The position numbers were made by a program, and so were the translations under genes. Of a stretch of 63,906 nucleotides of DNA, positions 1 to 7,497 are shown piece by piece. Origin of the DNA: Candidatus Omnitrophota bacterium (lineage in GTDB: Bacteria; Omnitrophota; Omnitrophia; JAHJGZ01); NCBI GenBank assembly GCA_018823795.1, contig JAHJGZ010000007.1:1-63906 (forward strand), read 5' to 3'. Each line of letters begins with the position of its first letter. The first letter of the stretch is position 1. The notes under the pieces were generated by a model, which was given only the letters and a program-made list of their open reading frames with translations, had not been told where the DNA came from and ran no database searches.

Positions 1-109
1 CAACAATAGCTCCCTCATTATGTTGGCTGAAGCGTTTCCGTAAATCACTCGTAAAACCGGTATAAAAACGATTATCTTTTTTACTTCGTAATACGTATAT
101 ATAATACAT
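1..109 (-). CDS. GIY-YIG family endonuclease, N-terminal part only
   Basis: The minus-strand frame from an ATG at 109 runs off the left edge of the window. The first 36 residues begin MYYIYVLRSKKD and continue with FYTGFTSDLRKRFSQHN. This is the start of the small single-domain GIY-YIG nuclease family: YIYVL supplies the GIY equivalent, YTGFT the YIG equivalent, and the conserved Arg follows in LRKR. Such proteins are often about 80-100 residues, so most of the gene lies outside the window. Its cellular role is unknown. A hairpin-rich stretch lies directly upstream. The family assignment is firm, the function is not. Confidence 0.85.
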   Translation of the reverse strand, partial: MYYIYVLRSKKDNRFYTGFTSDLRKRFSQHNEGAIV

Positions 110-115
110 AGTGTA

Positions 116-320
116 TCTCTAACGGGGCTGGCTTCGCACTCAATTTACGGAACGTACGTGACGTAAATTGTAGGCCGTTAGGCCGTCTGCGCCTGCCTGC
201 CTGCCGGCAGGAATTAACCCCCCACCAATTATTTCAAATCATTCACATACCCCTCACATAATTGGTGTGGGGGTAAGTTCCGATATACGACTTAGCTTCA
301 TTACTCTCGCTAAGTCGTAT
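116..320. repeat. Intergenic hairpin cluster
   Basis: This gene-free stretch holds several inverted repeats. A half-palindrome TCTAACGGGG lies at 116-126. A hairpin at 141-170 has arms CAATTTACG and CGTAAATTG around a GA...GA internal loop. A C/G-rich block GCCTGCCTGCCGGCAGG follows near 187-210. Arms ACCAATTAT and ATAATTGGT lie within about 200-275, extended by runs of C and G. Another hairpin has arms 285-296 and 309-320 (ATACGACTTAGC and its complement). None has a clear T-run, so they look like dispersed palindromic repeats rather than simple terminators. Confidence 0.7.
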
Positions 321-322
321 CG

Positions 323-1342
323 TCACTCACGTCCCAGAATAACTTTACAGAGCTTCTTTGCCGACAGTGAATGTACCGCAGGACTCCAATGTGGATCGTA
401 TGGTAAACTCCGCTTGTCCGGCGTCAATATAATTGCTTCATCATATAAATCAATATACCGTAAATTTTTATTATGAGAAAGTGATTGTAAATGGCTCCGC
501 ATGGCCATATTCCATGGCTCAGCTGATTGCACGAATACAACTCCTTTGGTATTAAAGGCGAGGAATTCTTTATAAAAATTCGTTATGTACGTACCGGTTC
601 TTTTCCATTCTTCCTCGGTAATACGGTCGCTATTGAAGGGGCGGCGACGAGCAGTATCAAAGGGTATCTTCTTTTGACGCATCTTTTGTTTAAACAGAAA
701 TGTTTCTAAGTCCCCATGAAATACCCTAAAAAGAAAATCATAGAGATGTGAATGATGACGAAAAAATTGTTTACCGGGAAAGCGCATAAGGCCTTTTTCA
801 CCGCCATACAGGTTGTGTGAAAATTTTAAATCATCTTTCGGATCATTTCTACAAAACGTAAACACAATAATATCTGGTTTAAAAACACGGAAATGATCTT
901 TTGCATATGTTATTTCCTGCAACGTTCCCCAGCCGCCAACACCAGCATTGATCACGAGAAAGGCATTACCCGATGCATTCAATAACGTTTCTAGTTTATA
1001 GGCAAAGGTATCTTCCCGATTGACACCATAACCAAATGTATATGAATCACCAAGAAGCAACACCTTTGTAACAGCAGGATTTGACAATCGAGACGCATCA
1101 TAGTCTGTGCCTCTCAATCCCCACCTGTTTGTTTGTATAGTGATCTGATGATCAGAGCCGGGATAGCGATAGTGCTCACTAAAATTTTTCTTCATGAAAT
1201 ATCCGTACTTTTGATCAGGCACTACGCATTGCATCTTGTCATGTTTTGGTGAGAAAATCCTGACGATAATTTCAGCAAGACACAGTGTCAGGCACGTAAC
1301 AACTACCATTATTACTAAAGAGTATATGATCTTCTTTGTCAT
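323..1342 (-). CDS. SGNH/GDSL-type hydrolase with N-terminal membrane anchor
   Basis: The start at 1342 (MTKKIIYS) is chosen because GGAG sits 9 nt upstream; an in-frame ATG at 1357 and the longest frame, from 1399, lack such a site. The 339-residue product has one N-terminal membrane segment (about residues 5-27) and then an extracytoplasmic SGNH fold. GDSYTFGYG (Ser about 100) is block I, NAGVGGWG block II, FCRND block III, and a C-terminal D-x-H (DPHWSPAVH) block V. Proteins of this type often act as esterases or acetylhydrolases on cell-surface glycans, but the substrate cannot be told. The gene follows the corrinoid importer ATPase by 25 bp, so it may be co-transcribed with it. Confidence 0.8.
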   Translation of the reverse strand: MTKKIIYSLVIMVVVTCLTLCLAEIIVRIFSPKHDKMQCVVPDQKYGYFMKKNFSEHYRYPGSDHQITIQTNRWGLRGTDYDASRLSNPAVTKVLLLGDSYTFGYGVNREDTFAYKLETLLNASGNAFLVINAGVGGWGTLQEITYAKDHFRVFKPDIIVFTFCRNDPKDDLKFSHNLYGGEKGLMRFPGKQFFRHHSHLYDFLFRVFHGDLETFLFKQKMRQKKIPFDTARRRPFNSDRITEEEWKRTGTYITNFYKEFLAFNTKGVVFVQSAEPWNMAMRSHLQSLSHNKNLRYIDLYDEAIILTPDKRSLPYDPHWSPAVHSLSAKKLCKVILGRE

Positions 1343-1367
1343 AGGAAATGTCTCCATAGGATCGCAC

Positions 1368-2087
1368 TTAAAACATTTTAATAAGATTATCTTCAGCACT
1401 CAGTACATCGACATTATCAATTTTCGAAACTTTCCCGTCCTTCATAAAAAAAACCTGTTCGCCGTATTCCCGGATAAAGTTGAGATGATGTGAAATAATA
1501 AAAAGGGTGATCCCTTTTTCTTTATTCAATATCCGGAGCAGCTTAAAAAGTTCCCGCTGCTGTTTTATATCAAGATGGGATGACGGCTCATCAAGCAGTA
1601 AAATATCCGCCTCCTGAGCAAGAACGCGTGCTATTTCAACGCGCCGCCGCTCCCCGCCGCTTAAAGTCAGGACGGAACGGTCCCGGAACTTGAGTGTATC
1701 GGTCATCCGCATGGCTTCGTGCCCCTTCTCTTCGTCTTCCGGCGACTCAAACATCCCGAACGAGGCATGCGCATAACGGCCCATCAAAACAACCTCTTCA
1801 GCCGTGTATGGGTACAGGTATGACGTATCCTGCTCGATCACACCGATGCGGCGCGCGCGCTCACGGTTGGTAAGCACCGCAAGCGGTGTGCCATCGATCG
1901 TAACCGTACCGCACTGAGCTTTGAGAAGACCGCACATAACTTTAATGAGAGTTGTTTTTCCCGCGCCGTTGGGCCCCATAAGAAACGTAAATGCACCTTG
2001 CCTAAGGGTTACGCTGCAATCGGTGATGACCCGCGCTGTTTTATATGCAAAAGAAACGTTTTCAACGGTAATAGCATTACCAGTCAT
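1368..2087 (-). CDS. btuD: Corrinoid ABC importer, ATP-binding protein
   Basis: ATPase of a FecCD-type importer. It has Walker A GPNGAGKTT (about residues 38-46), a Q-loop (VIEQDT), signature LSGGERRR, Walker B ILLLDEPSSHLD and switch His in ISHH. The start at 2087 (MTGNAITVENV) follows GGAG by 8 nt; the longer frame from 2132 has no such site. The permease and binding-protein genes lie upstream in the same direction, and a cobalamin riboswitch heads the set, so corrinoid is the likely cargo. A 195-bp hairpin-rich spacer separates it from the permease, which is unusual within such an operon. Confidence 0.9.
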   Translation of the reverse strand: MTGNAITVENVSFAYKTARVITDCSVTLRQGAFTFLMGPNGAGKTTLIKVMCGLLKAQCGTVTIDGTPLAVLTNRERARRIGVIEQDTSYLYPYTAEEVVLMGRYAHASFGMFESPEDEEKGHEAMRMTDTLKFRDRSVLTLSGGERRRVEIARVLAQEADILLLDEPSSHLDIKQQRELFKLLRILNKEKGITLFIISHHLNFIREYGEQVFFMKDGKVSKIDNVDVLSAEDNLIKMF

Positions 2088-2145
2088 ATTTACTCCGTTG
2101 TGTGTATTGTATGACTCATCCCGATTAGACAATACTTTAACTGCT

Positions 2146-2280
2146 GTCTAACGGGATAAATTCCTGCCTGCCGGCAAGGCAGGCGCACAATAATTTATGT
2201 TTACAAACAGTATCCAGCGAAGCTGGATAAATTCGCACAGTAACTTATGTCGTGCTTTGCACTCCATAAGTTACGTGCTC
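2146..2280. repeat. Composite hairpin repeat between btuC and btuD
   Basis: The stretch contains TCTAACGGGATAAATTC, a CTGCC/GGCAG palindrome near 2163-2185, a small hairpin TCCAGC-GAA-GCTGGA at 2213-2227, and a larger hairpin at 2240-2274. On the minus strand the large hairpin has a lower stem GTAACTTATG/CATAAGTTAC, a GA/GA internal loop, an apical stem GTGC/GCAC and an AAA loop. The hairpin-TAAATTC-hairpin arrangement recurs at 4370-4447. No T-run follows, so it looks like a dispersed palindromic element inside the transcription unit rather than a terminator. Confidence 0.75.
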
Positions 2281-2282
2281 AT

Positions 2283-3341
2283 TTATACAATCCTTCGTGT
2301 TTCTTTTTTCTTTAAAAGAAAAATAAAAAACGGGGCGCCGATAAACGAGGTCACCACCCCGACCGGCAGTTCCTGCGGCATAAGGATCGTGCGCGCAATC
2401 GTATCGGCGATCACCAAAAACATCCCGCCCACAAGCGCGCTCGCCGGAAGGCTCAGCCGGTGGTCAGGCCCAAAGAGAAGCCGCACGATATGCGGCACGA
2501 CAAGCCCCACAAACCCAATCAGGCCACTCACCGCGACTGAGAGACCGGTAATAAAAGAAGCGCCGATAAAACAGATCGCTTTGGTCCGTTCGGTCGAGAC
2601 GCCTAACTGCCGCGCTTTTTCATCGCCGAGGGTAAGCAGGTTGATGTTACGGGTCTGGGAAAAGAGCACGGTGACACTCGCACACACCGCTACGGAGACG
2701 ACTACAATAAGCGTCCCGTTCACGTTCGAGAGGCTTCCGAGCAGCCAGAAAAAGATGCTCGTCAGCTGGTCATGGCTGACGATCGTTTCGATAAAAATGA
2801 CAATCGAAATAAAGAACGAGTTTAAAATCACCCCGACAAGAAGCAAGGAATAGACCGACAGTTCCCCCTTGCGTTTCGATAAAGCGTACACCAGTCCCAT
2901 CGCGCCGAGAGAACCTGCGAATGAAAAAAACGGGACGGTGATGATGTTCTGTAAAAAAATGGGGATGCCGCATGCCGTGGCAAGCACCGCGCCGAGCGCG
3001 CCGCCTGATGAAGTCCCGAGAATATGCGGATCGGCAAGCGAGTTCCTAAGCAGTGCCTGAAAGATACAGCCGCTGACCGCAAGAGCCATCCCGACTACGA
3101 ACGCAAGCATGATCCGTTTCAAGCGGATATCCCACACGATAAGGCTGATGCGTGCCTCGACGTGCGGCACGTCGGGCTGCGTCATCTTCTCGATGAGGCA
3201 GGAGACAATATCACGCGTCCCGATCTTAAGCACACCGCAATGCAGCGCGCCGAAGATGACCGCAAGTGAAAGGAACATAAGAATGCTCATGATCACTATG
3301 ACGCGGGCGGCCGTGAGCCTGGTTGTCGTCCCTTGTTCCAT
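2283..3341 (-). CDS. btuC: Corrinoid ABC importer, FecCD-type permease
   Basis: The 352-residue integral membrane protein has about ten hydrophobic segments. It carries the FecCD family landmark GLVVPHIVRLLFGPDHR near the C-terminal third (the coupling-helix region that contacts the ATPase) and the ALLRNSLADPHILGTSSGG stretch typical of BtuC/FhuB/FecD permeases. It starts 1 bp after the binding-protein gene ends, so the two are translationally close. Corrinoid specificity is inferred from the upstream cobalamin riboswitch and BtuF-like neighbour; the family also moves iron-siderophores and haem. Local GC content is higher here than in most of the window. Confidence 0.92.
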   Translation of the reverse strand: MEQGTTTRLTAARVIVIMSILMFLSLAVIFGALHCGVLKIGTRDIVSCLIEKMTQPDVPHVEARISLIVWDIRLKRIMLAFVVGMALAVSGCIFQALLRNSLADPHILGTSSGGALGAVLATACGIPIFLQNIITVPFFSFAGSLGAMGLVYALSKRKGELSVYSLLLVGVILNSFFISIVIFIETIVSHDQLTSIFFWLLGSLSNVNGTLIVVVSVAVCASVTVLFSQTRNINLLTLGDEKARQLGVSTERTKAICFIGASFITGLSVAVSGLIGFVGLVVPHIVRLLFGPDHRLSLPASALVGGMFLVIADTIARTILMPQELPVGVVTSFIGAPFFIFLLKKKETRRIV

Positions 3342-3342
3342 A

Positions 3343-4236
3343 TTACTCCGTAATTATCCGTTCACTGTATGTGGTTTCTTCGCCGAAGATCTCAGGATGC
3401 ACAATTTGCGCCATGATATCGAGCATGAGCGGCGTACGCGGCCCCGGCACCGAATGGATATCGGTCTTGATGATATAGACCTGTCCGTTCGCGACGGCGT
3501 CGATACTCTTCACCGAAGACCAAAAATCCCGGATGAGCCTGCGCTGCAAAAAATCGGGTGTCTCATAAAATGTCGCGTCGATAATGATCGCCGGATTGAG
3601 CCGTATGATCTCTTCAATATTGTACTGCGGGTAGCGCACCGCGCTTTCCACAATGCATTGTTTTCCGCCCGCGACCGTGATAAGGTCGTCTTCATAGGTT
3701 CCGCATCCTGCCACATAGAGCGGCTCGTGGGAGCGCACAAAGAGCACCAGCGGGCTCGCCGCCTCCTGCACGCGGGATGAGATACTTTTCATACGGCCGC
3801 GTACGGTATTTTCGAACGCAATTGCTTCCTGTTCTTTGCCCAGCATTTTCCCTATCACTTTATAGGCATCGATAAGTTCTTCAATCGTATAAAAACTAAC
3901 GACCGTATTCTTCACCCCGAGCCTGTCAAGCCGGGACTGGATCTGTTGCGTACCGCTATTGGGGGAAAGGATCACCATGTCTGGGGAAAGTGAGACGATC
4001 TTCTCAAGGTTCGGGTTAATAAAACCACCCACCTTTTCTTTCGTGAACGCAGCCGGCGGATAATCGCAGTAGTCACTCACACCGACAAGCACATCCTCGG
4101 CGCCGAGCGAATAAATGATCTCGGTAATAGCCGGAGCGAGCGAGACAACGCGCCGGACCGTATCATCGGCCCCGGCCACGCTAGTCATAGCAAAAAACGC
4201 TGCCGTTAGCACTAACGTAATTGTTCTTTTCATCAT
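3343..4236 (-). CDS. btuF: Corrinoid ABC importer, periplasmic binding protein
   Basis: Secreted substrate-binding protein of about 297 residues, beginning with a signal peptide (MKRTITLVLTAAFFAMTSVAGA). It belongs to the BtuF/FepB helical-backbone class: AITEIIYSLGAEDVLVGVSDYCDYP followed by LEKIVSLSPDMVILS. GAGG lies 6 nt before the ATG at 4236 and 9 nt before one at 4233; the longest frame begins at 4242, abutting the GAGG, so 4236 or 4233 is preferred. It is the first gene after the cobalamin riboswitch and its terminator, and delivers corrinoid to the BtuC/BtuD pair. No outer-membrane BtuB receptor is seen in this window. Confidence 0.92.
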   Translation of the reverse strand: MMKRTITLVLTAAFFAMTSVAGADDTVRRVVSLAPAITEIIYSLGAEDVLVGVSDYCDYPPAAFTKEKVGGFINPNLEKIVSLSPDMVILSPNSGTQQIQSRLDRLGVKNTVVSFYTIEELIDAYKVIGKMLGKEQEAIAFENTVRGRMKSISSRVQEAASPLVLFVRSHEPLYVAGCGTYEDDLITVAGGKQCIVESAVRYPQYNIEEIIRLNPAIIIDATFYETPDFLQRRLIRDFWSSVKSIDAVANGQVYIIKTDIHSVPGPRTPLMLDIMAQIVHPEIFGEETTYSERIITE

Positions 4237-4247
4237 GTTCATCCTCG

Positions 4248-4447
4248 TTTCCCGCTTCGCGGGATAATTCCTGCCTGACGGTAGGCAGGGCAGGCGGCCT
4301 TATAACTTACGCTCACTTCATCCATCAACACACTCTTCATTATCCCCCCCATGTTTCTTTCAGGTACGCTATCCCGATACAATACTTCGTATTGTACGGG
4401 ATTAATTCCGGCATATCAGTTATGTCGTTACACTTCATAACTGATGC
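4248..4447. repeat. Intergenic hairpin cluster downstream of the cobalamin riboswitch
   Basis: Four inverted repeats sit between the terminator and btuF: CCCGC-TTC-GCGGG near 4250, CTGCCT-GACGGT-AGGCAG near 4270-4287, TCCCG...CGGGA enclosing TACAATAC-TTC-GTATTGTA near 4370-4400, and 4415-4444 with arms ATCAGTTATG and CATAACTGAT. On the minus strand the last has an AA/GA internal loop and matches the GA-loop hairpin family. The linker TTAATTC between the last two matches the linker at 2228-2234. An open frame here (4340-4660) is treated as non-coding, because it lies over the riboswitch and terminator. Confidence 0.7.
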
Positions 4448-4454
4448 CATCATT

Positions 4455-4498
4455 AAAAAAGAGCTCTTACTTCCACAATAAGGAAATAAGAGCTCTTT
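4455..4498 (-). terminator. Rho-independent terminator of the cobalamin riboswitch
   Basis: On the minus strand AAAGAGCTCTTA and TAAGAGCTCTTT form a 12-bp stem around a short loop, followed by a run of T. It lies about 60 bases after the B12 box and about 215 bases before btuF. Corrinoid binding would be expected to favour this terminator and shut off the importer genes. Confidence 0.93.
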
Positions 4499-4559
4499 GA
4501 GTCGTTTGCATTGATTTAATCTTTCCTTTTTATCGAAGGCGTCCTTGACATTGAAAAAA

Positions 4560-4808
4560 TGCCAAGTGTCTTTTGGGTCTCCTGACTTACGGATCATTTT
4601 ACTAATCGTACCTTCCCGGAATGAGCAAGTAAAAAGGAAAAAAGATAAAGGATAAAACAAATACAGCCTTTATTTGTTTTTCCTTTTACCTTTATCCTTT
4701 ATCCTTGTCTCCCCCAGTGGCCATTACGACGTTCATCCCCGTTCACAGTGGCGCAACCGCGTGGGATTTTCACCCAACTTCCCCGTATATCAAAAATCAT
4801 AAGTGGCG
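4560..4808 (-). promoter_or_regulatory. Cobalamin (adenosylcobalamin-class) riboswitch with an expanded arm
   Basis: Read on the minus strand, the conserved blocks appear in order: GGGGAAG (about 4785-4779), GGTGAAAATCCCACGCGG, GCGCCACTGTGAACGGGG, GGCCACTG, GGGAAGG (about 4617-4611), and the B12 box AAGTCAGGAGACC (about 4589-4577). Partial complementarity between GCCA..TTTTG at the 5' end and CAAAA...TGGC at the 3' end can form P1. The hairpin between CCACTG and GGGAAGG is normally short but here spans about 94 nt (4621-4714), made of GATAAAGG-type repeats that fold back on themselves. Because the core blocks are intact, ligand binding is probably retained. A terminator follows. Confidence 0.96.
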
Positions 4809-4811
4809 GAA

Positions 4812-4840
4812 ATTATACCTCTTTTGCCGCTTCGTGTACA
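4812..4840 (-). promoter_or_regulatory. Sigma-70-type promoter for the corrinoid importer operon
   Basis: On the minus strand, TGTACA (4840-4835, four of six matches to TTGACA) is separated by exactly 17 bp from a perfect TATAAT (4817-4812). The predicted start is near 4805, which is the first base of the riboswitch. It sits just after the PEP carboxykinase stop codon (TAG at 4853-4855), so the importer is a separate transcription unit. Confidence 0.8.
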
Positions 4841-4852
4841 TCCTTTTTTATG

Positions 4853-6733
4853 CTACTGACTATGTCGAAACGCAGGCGGAAATAAAGAGTCTCCATGTTC
4901 TTCGTGTGCCCGCTCAAGCCGCTTTTTTTGTTCATCAAGTATGGTAAATAAAATATCAGGTACATTCTTCTTATGTTTTGTATAAAATTCTTTAATTCGC
5001 GCAATCTTCGCACAATTTTCCAAAACCCTTATAGAAAACTGCTTCAGATAATCCTCTTCTGTATATTCTTTATTGAGTACTTCCTTAAATAATCGTTTCA
5101 GATCTTCATATTCCGGAATAGATCCGGTAGGCAATTTAATCGCATCGACATCCCCATGGACACGCAGTTCCATCCATTTTATCCATACACGCTTGTCCTC
5201 CATAGCGGTTAAATAGTTCCCCTCTTTATCTTTCTGGAAGTAGTTGACGAGAAAGATACGCGGCGGTTTCTCAATCCCTTTAACAATCTGTAAATTGTTA
5301 TTAATATACGTTCCCAGATAAATTGAAAGAAAGTCAAGGTTCGACATCGGATTTATTTGCCGGACCCCTTCTTTTCCTAAGGTCGCCGCTGTTGTCTCCG
5401 ATTCCAGTGAAGCTCCCATGGTTATGATCCCATGCTCCCAGTTAAATGCTTCTTGTACGGGTGGTAAAATACTCGAATCTCTGCCGCCATAAATAATACC
5501 GCGTACGGGAACGCCGTGTGGATTATCTAATTCACTATCAGTATTGCTGAGATCATATAAACTAATGGTGTAGCGCGCATTTTTATGTGCAGAGGGAATC
5601 TCTTTCCCGTCAGCATCTTTTTTCCCCTTATGCCATTGTCCAGAAAAATTTATCCCCTTTTCAGGAGCCGGTCTTCCGTCACCTAACCAGCGGGGATGAT
5701 TATCATCACAGACCAATACATTAGAAAAAATAGCCTGTCCCGGCGTTGAAAGAACCTTCCAAATAACCGGATCATCCTTGTCGTTAACATCCTGAATAAT
5801 GCCGAAGATCCCACACTCAACATTGACTCCATGCAAGGCGTCCTTATATTTTCGTAAATAGGCTATATCGTCACCGATAATCGTTTCTCCGGGTAACATT
5901 GCTGTCGATGTTTTTCCGCACGCACTGGGAAAGGCACCACTAAAATAGGTTTTCCTGCCCTTTGGCCCATGTACTGCCATAAGAAACATGTGTTCAGCAA
6001 GCCATCCTTCACGAGATGCCTTCTGAATAGCCAGCCGCAGGGAAAGCTTCTTAAGACCAACGGTATTGCCGGCATATTGCGTATTTGTACTGTATACAAT
6101 ATCCTCTTCAATATCAATGTAGACTCTCCGCTTATCAACATTCTTACTCACACCATTTTCTAAATCGCCAGCACTGTGCACATAGCGGAAAAATGCTTCT
6201 GATGAGCCAATTTCTTTAAACTGTTCATACCCAGTTCGACAGAGTATGTATTCTGAATGCCCGACATAGCTTGAATCGGTAAGCTGAACACAGGGAATAG
6301 AAAACTCAGACCCCGTCGGGCCAAGACAAAAGAACAACACATACATCTCTTTTCCAACCATTATATCCTTGAGAATCGAACGAATTTCTTCTATTCCCGG
6401 CCCTTTTTCTATTGCATTTGGTACTGACGTTAAATCAGCTCCGTGTGGTAAAAGATACTTCGTTTGTGCTTTATCTCGCGCTTGATCCTGCGCCCCGTCA
6501 AAATGGATCGTATGCCCCTTAATGGCAAGACTTTTTTCTTCTCCATTCTTCAACGCTTGTTGTCGTATATAGGCCCTATCTTCCTTTGCATCTGTACCTA
6601 CATAGATTGAATTCGGGTTACATAATTCGGCATAGGATGCAACAAATTCATGTAGTTTCGTATTCCGAAGCGCCATAAGCTTCTCGTAGCTTGCCGGGTT
6701 GCATTTTTCTTTTAATAATTCGTTATTCGTCAT
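4853..6733 (-). CDS. pckG: Phosphoenolpyruvate carboxykinase (GTP)
   Basis: GTP-dependent enzyme interconverting oxaloacetate and phosphoenolpyruvate in the cytoplasm. The 626-residue length is slightly above the usual 590-620. Diagnostic parts are the P-loop FPSACGKTSTAML with its reactive Cys, the metal-binding GETIIGDDIAYLR segment, and RGIIYGGRD with GVPVRG further along. The start at 6733 (MTNNELLKEKC) is preceded by an AAAAAAGGA-like stretch. It appears to be a stand-alone unit ending in TAG, which shows that TAG is an ordinary stop in this genome. Confidence 0.97.
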   Translation of the reverse strand: MTNNELLKEKCNPASYEKLMALRNTKLHEFVASYAELCNPNSIYVGTDAKEDRAYIRQQALKNGEEKSLAIKGHTIHFDGAQDQARDKAQTKYLLPHGADLTSVPNAIEKGPGIEEIRSILKDIMVGKEMYVLFFCLGPTGSEFSIPCVQLTDSSYVGHSEYILCRTGYEQFKEIGSSEAFFRYVHSAGDLENGVSKNVDKRRVYIDIEEDIVYSTNTQYAGNTVGLKKLSLRLAIQKASREGWLAEHMFLMAVHGPKGRKTYFSGAFPSACGKTSTAMLPGETIIGDDIAYLRKYKDALHGVNVECGIFGIIQDVNDKDDPVIWKVLSTPGQAIFSNVLVCDDNHPRWLGDGRPAPEKGINFSGQWHKGKKDADGKEIPSAHKNARYTISLYDLSNTDSELDNPHGVPVRGIIYGGRDSSILPPVQEAFNWEHGIITMGASLESETTAATLGKEGVRQINPMSNLDFLSIYLGTYINNNLQIVKGIEKPPRIFLVNYFQKDKEGNYLTAMEDKRVWIKWMELRVHGDVDAIKLPTGSIPEYEDLKRLFKEVLNKEYTEEDYLKQFSIRVLENCAKIARIKEFYTKHKKNVPDILFTILDEQKKRLERAHEEHGDSLFPPAFRHSQ

Positions 6734-6832
6734 TAGAACATCCTTTTTTCTTGTGATTTAAGTATCCGAGAATTGTGTCGTTATAAAATAGTATCAAAAA
6801 ATTGAAATTTATCAACTACTATTTCAAAACGC

Positions 6833-7465
6833 CTAAAATCCTTCCTCCTGTAACAATTGTGCCGTAAGAGAAGATTTCTCTCCTTTTAAATGTTGTTTAA
6901 CATACTTCGATAGAATATCGACTTCAATATTCACCCGATCATTAACTTTCAAAAGAGTGAATGAGGTGTTTTTAAAGGTATGAGGAATAATGACAACGGA
7001 AAAAGAATCGGAGCTCATCTCCTGGATAGTTACACTCACACCATCAACTGCCACCGACCCCTTCATCACCATGTTGTTTCGTATCGCAGGTGAAACACCG
7101 ATGTGTAAAAAAATATCCTTTTTATTCTTTACAATTCTTTTTATCTGTCCCATCCCATCAACATGCCCCTGAACCCAATGCCCGCCAAGCCGGTCACCAA
7201 TACGTAATGCTCGTTCTATGTTTACGAAAGCGCCTTTCTTGAGTAACCCTATAGTAGTCACCGCAAGCGTCGGTTGTGATGCATCAGCAAAAAACATATT
7301 TTTCTTAAAACCGGTAACCGTAAGGCATACACCGTTCACTGCAATACTTTCCCCTATTTGAAAGTCGTTCCACAGTGTATCAACAGCAATGCACACCTCA
7401 TGCATATCAGATTTTGTCTTTTTCGCCTTCAAGGTACCAACCTTTTCAATTATCCCCGTAAACAT
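6833..7465 (-). CDS. ribE: Riboflavin synthase, alpha chain
   Basis: Last step of riboflavin synthesis: dismutation of two 6,7-dimethyl-8-ribityllumazines. The 210-residue protein has the expected two lumazine-binding repeats, the first starting MFTGIIEKVG with VNGVCLTV, the second GHWVQGHVDGMGQI with VDGVSVT. GGAGG lies 6 nt before the ATG. It is the last gene of the FMN-riboswitch operon and is separated from ribD by a membrane glycosyltransferase gene, an unusual interruption. Confidence 0.96.
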   Translation of the reverse strand: MFTGIIEKVGTLKAKKTKSDMHEVCIAVDTLWNDFQIGESIAVNGVCLTVTGFKKNMFFADASQPTLAVTTIGLLKKGAFVNIERALRIGDRLGGHWVQGHVDGMGQIKRIVKNKKDIFLHIGVSPAIRNNMVMKGSVAVDGVSVTIQEMSSDSFSVVIIPHTFKNTSFTLLKVNDRVNIEVDILSKYVKQHLKGEKSSLTAQLLQEEGF

Positions 7466-7497
7466 CGATCCTCCAGTGAAACATAATGATTATACGG

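Noticed and set aside
2197-2853. Plus-strand open frame of 218 residues
   Set aside because: It is antisense to btuC, with a low-complexity Thr/Ser/Ile composition typical of a shadow frame.
3109-3780. Plus-strand open frame of 223 residues
   Set aside because: It is antisense to btuC and btuF, which have strong family evidence; it arises from their higher GC content.
4340-4660. 106-residue minus-strand open frame upstream of btuF
   Set aside because: It overlaps the cobalamin riboswitch B12 box and the terminator hairpin and shows no family resemblance.
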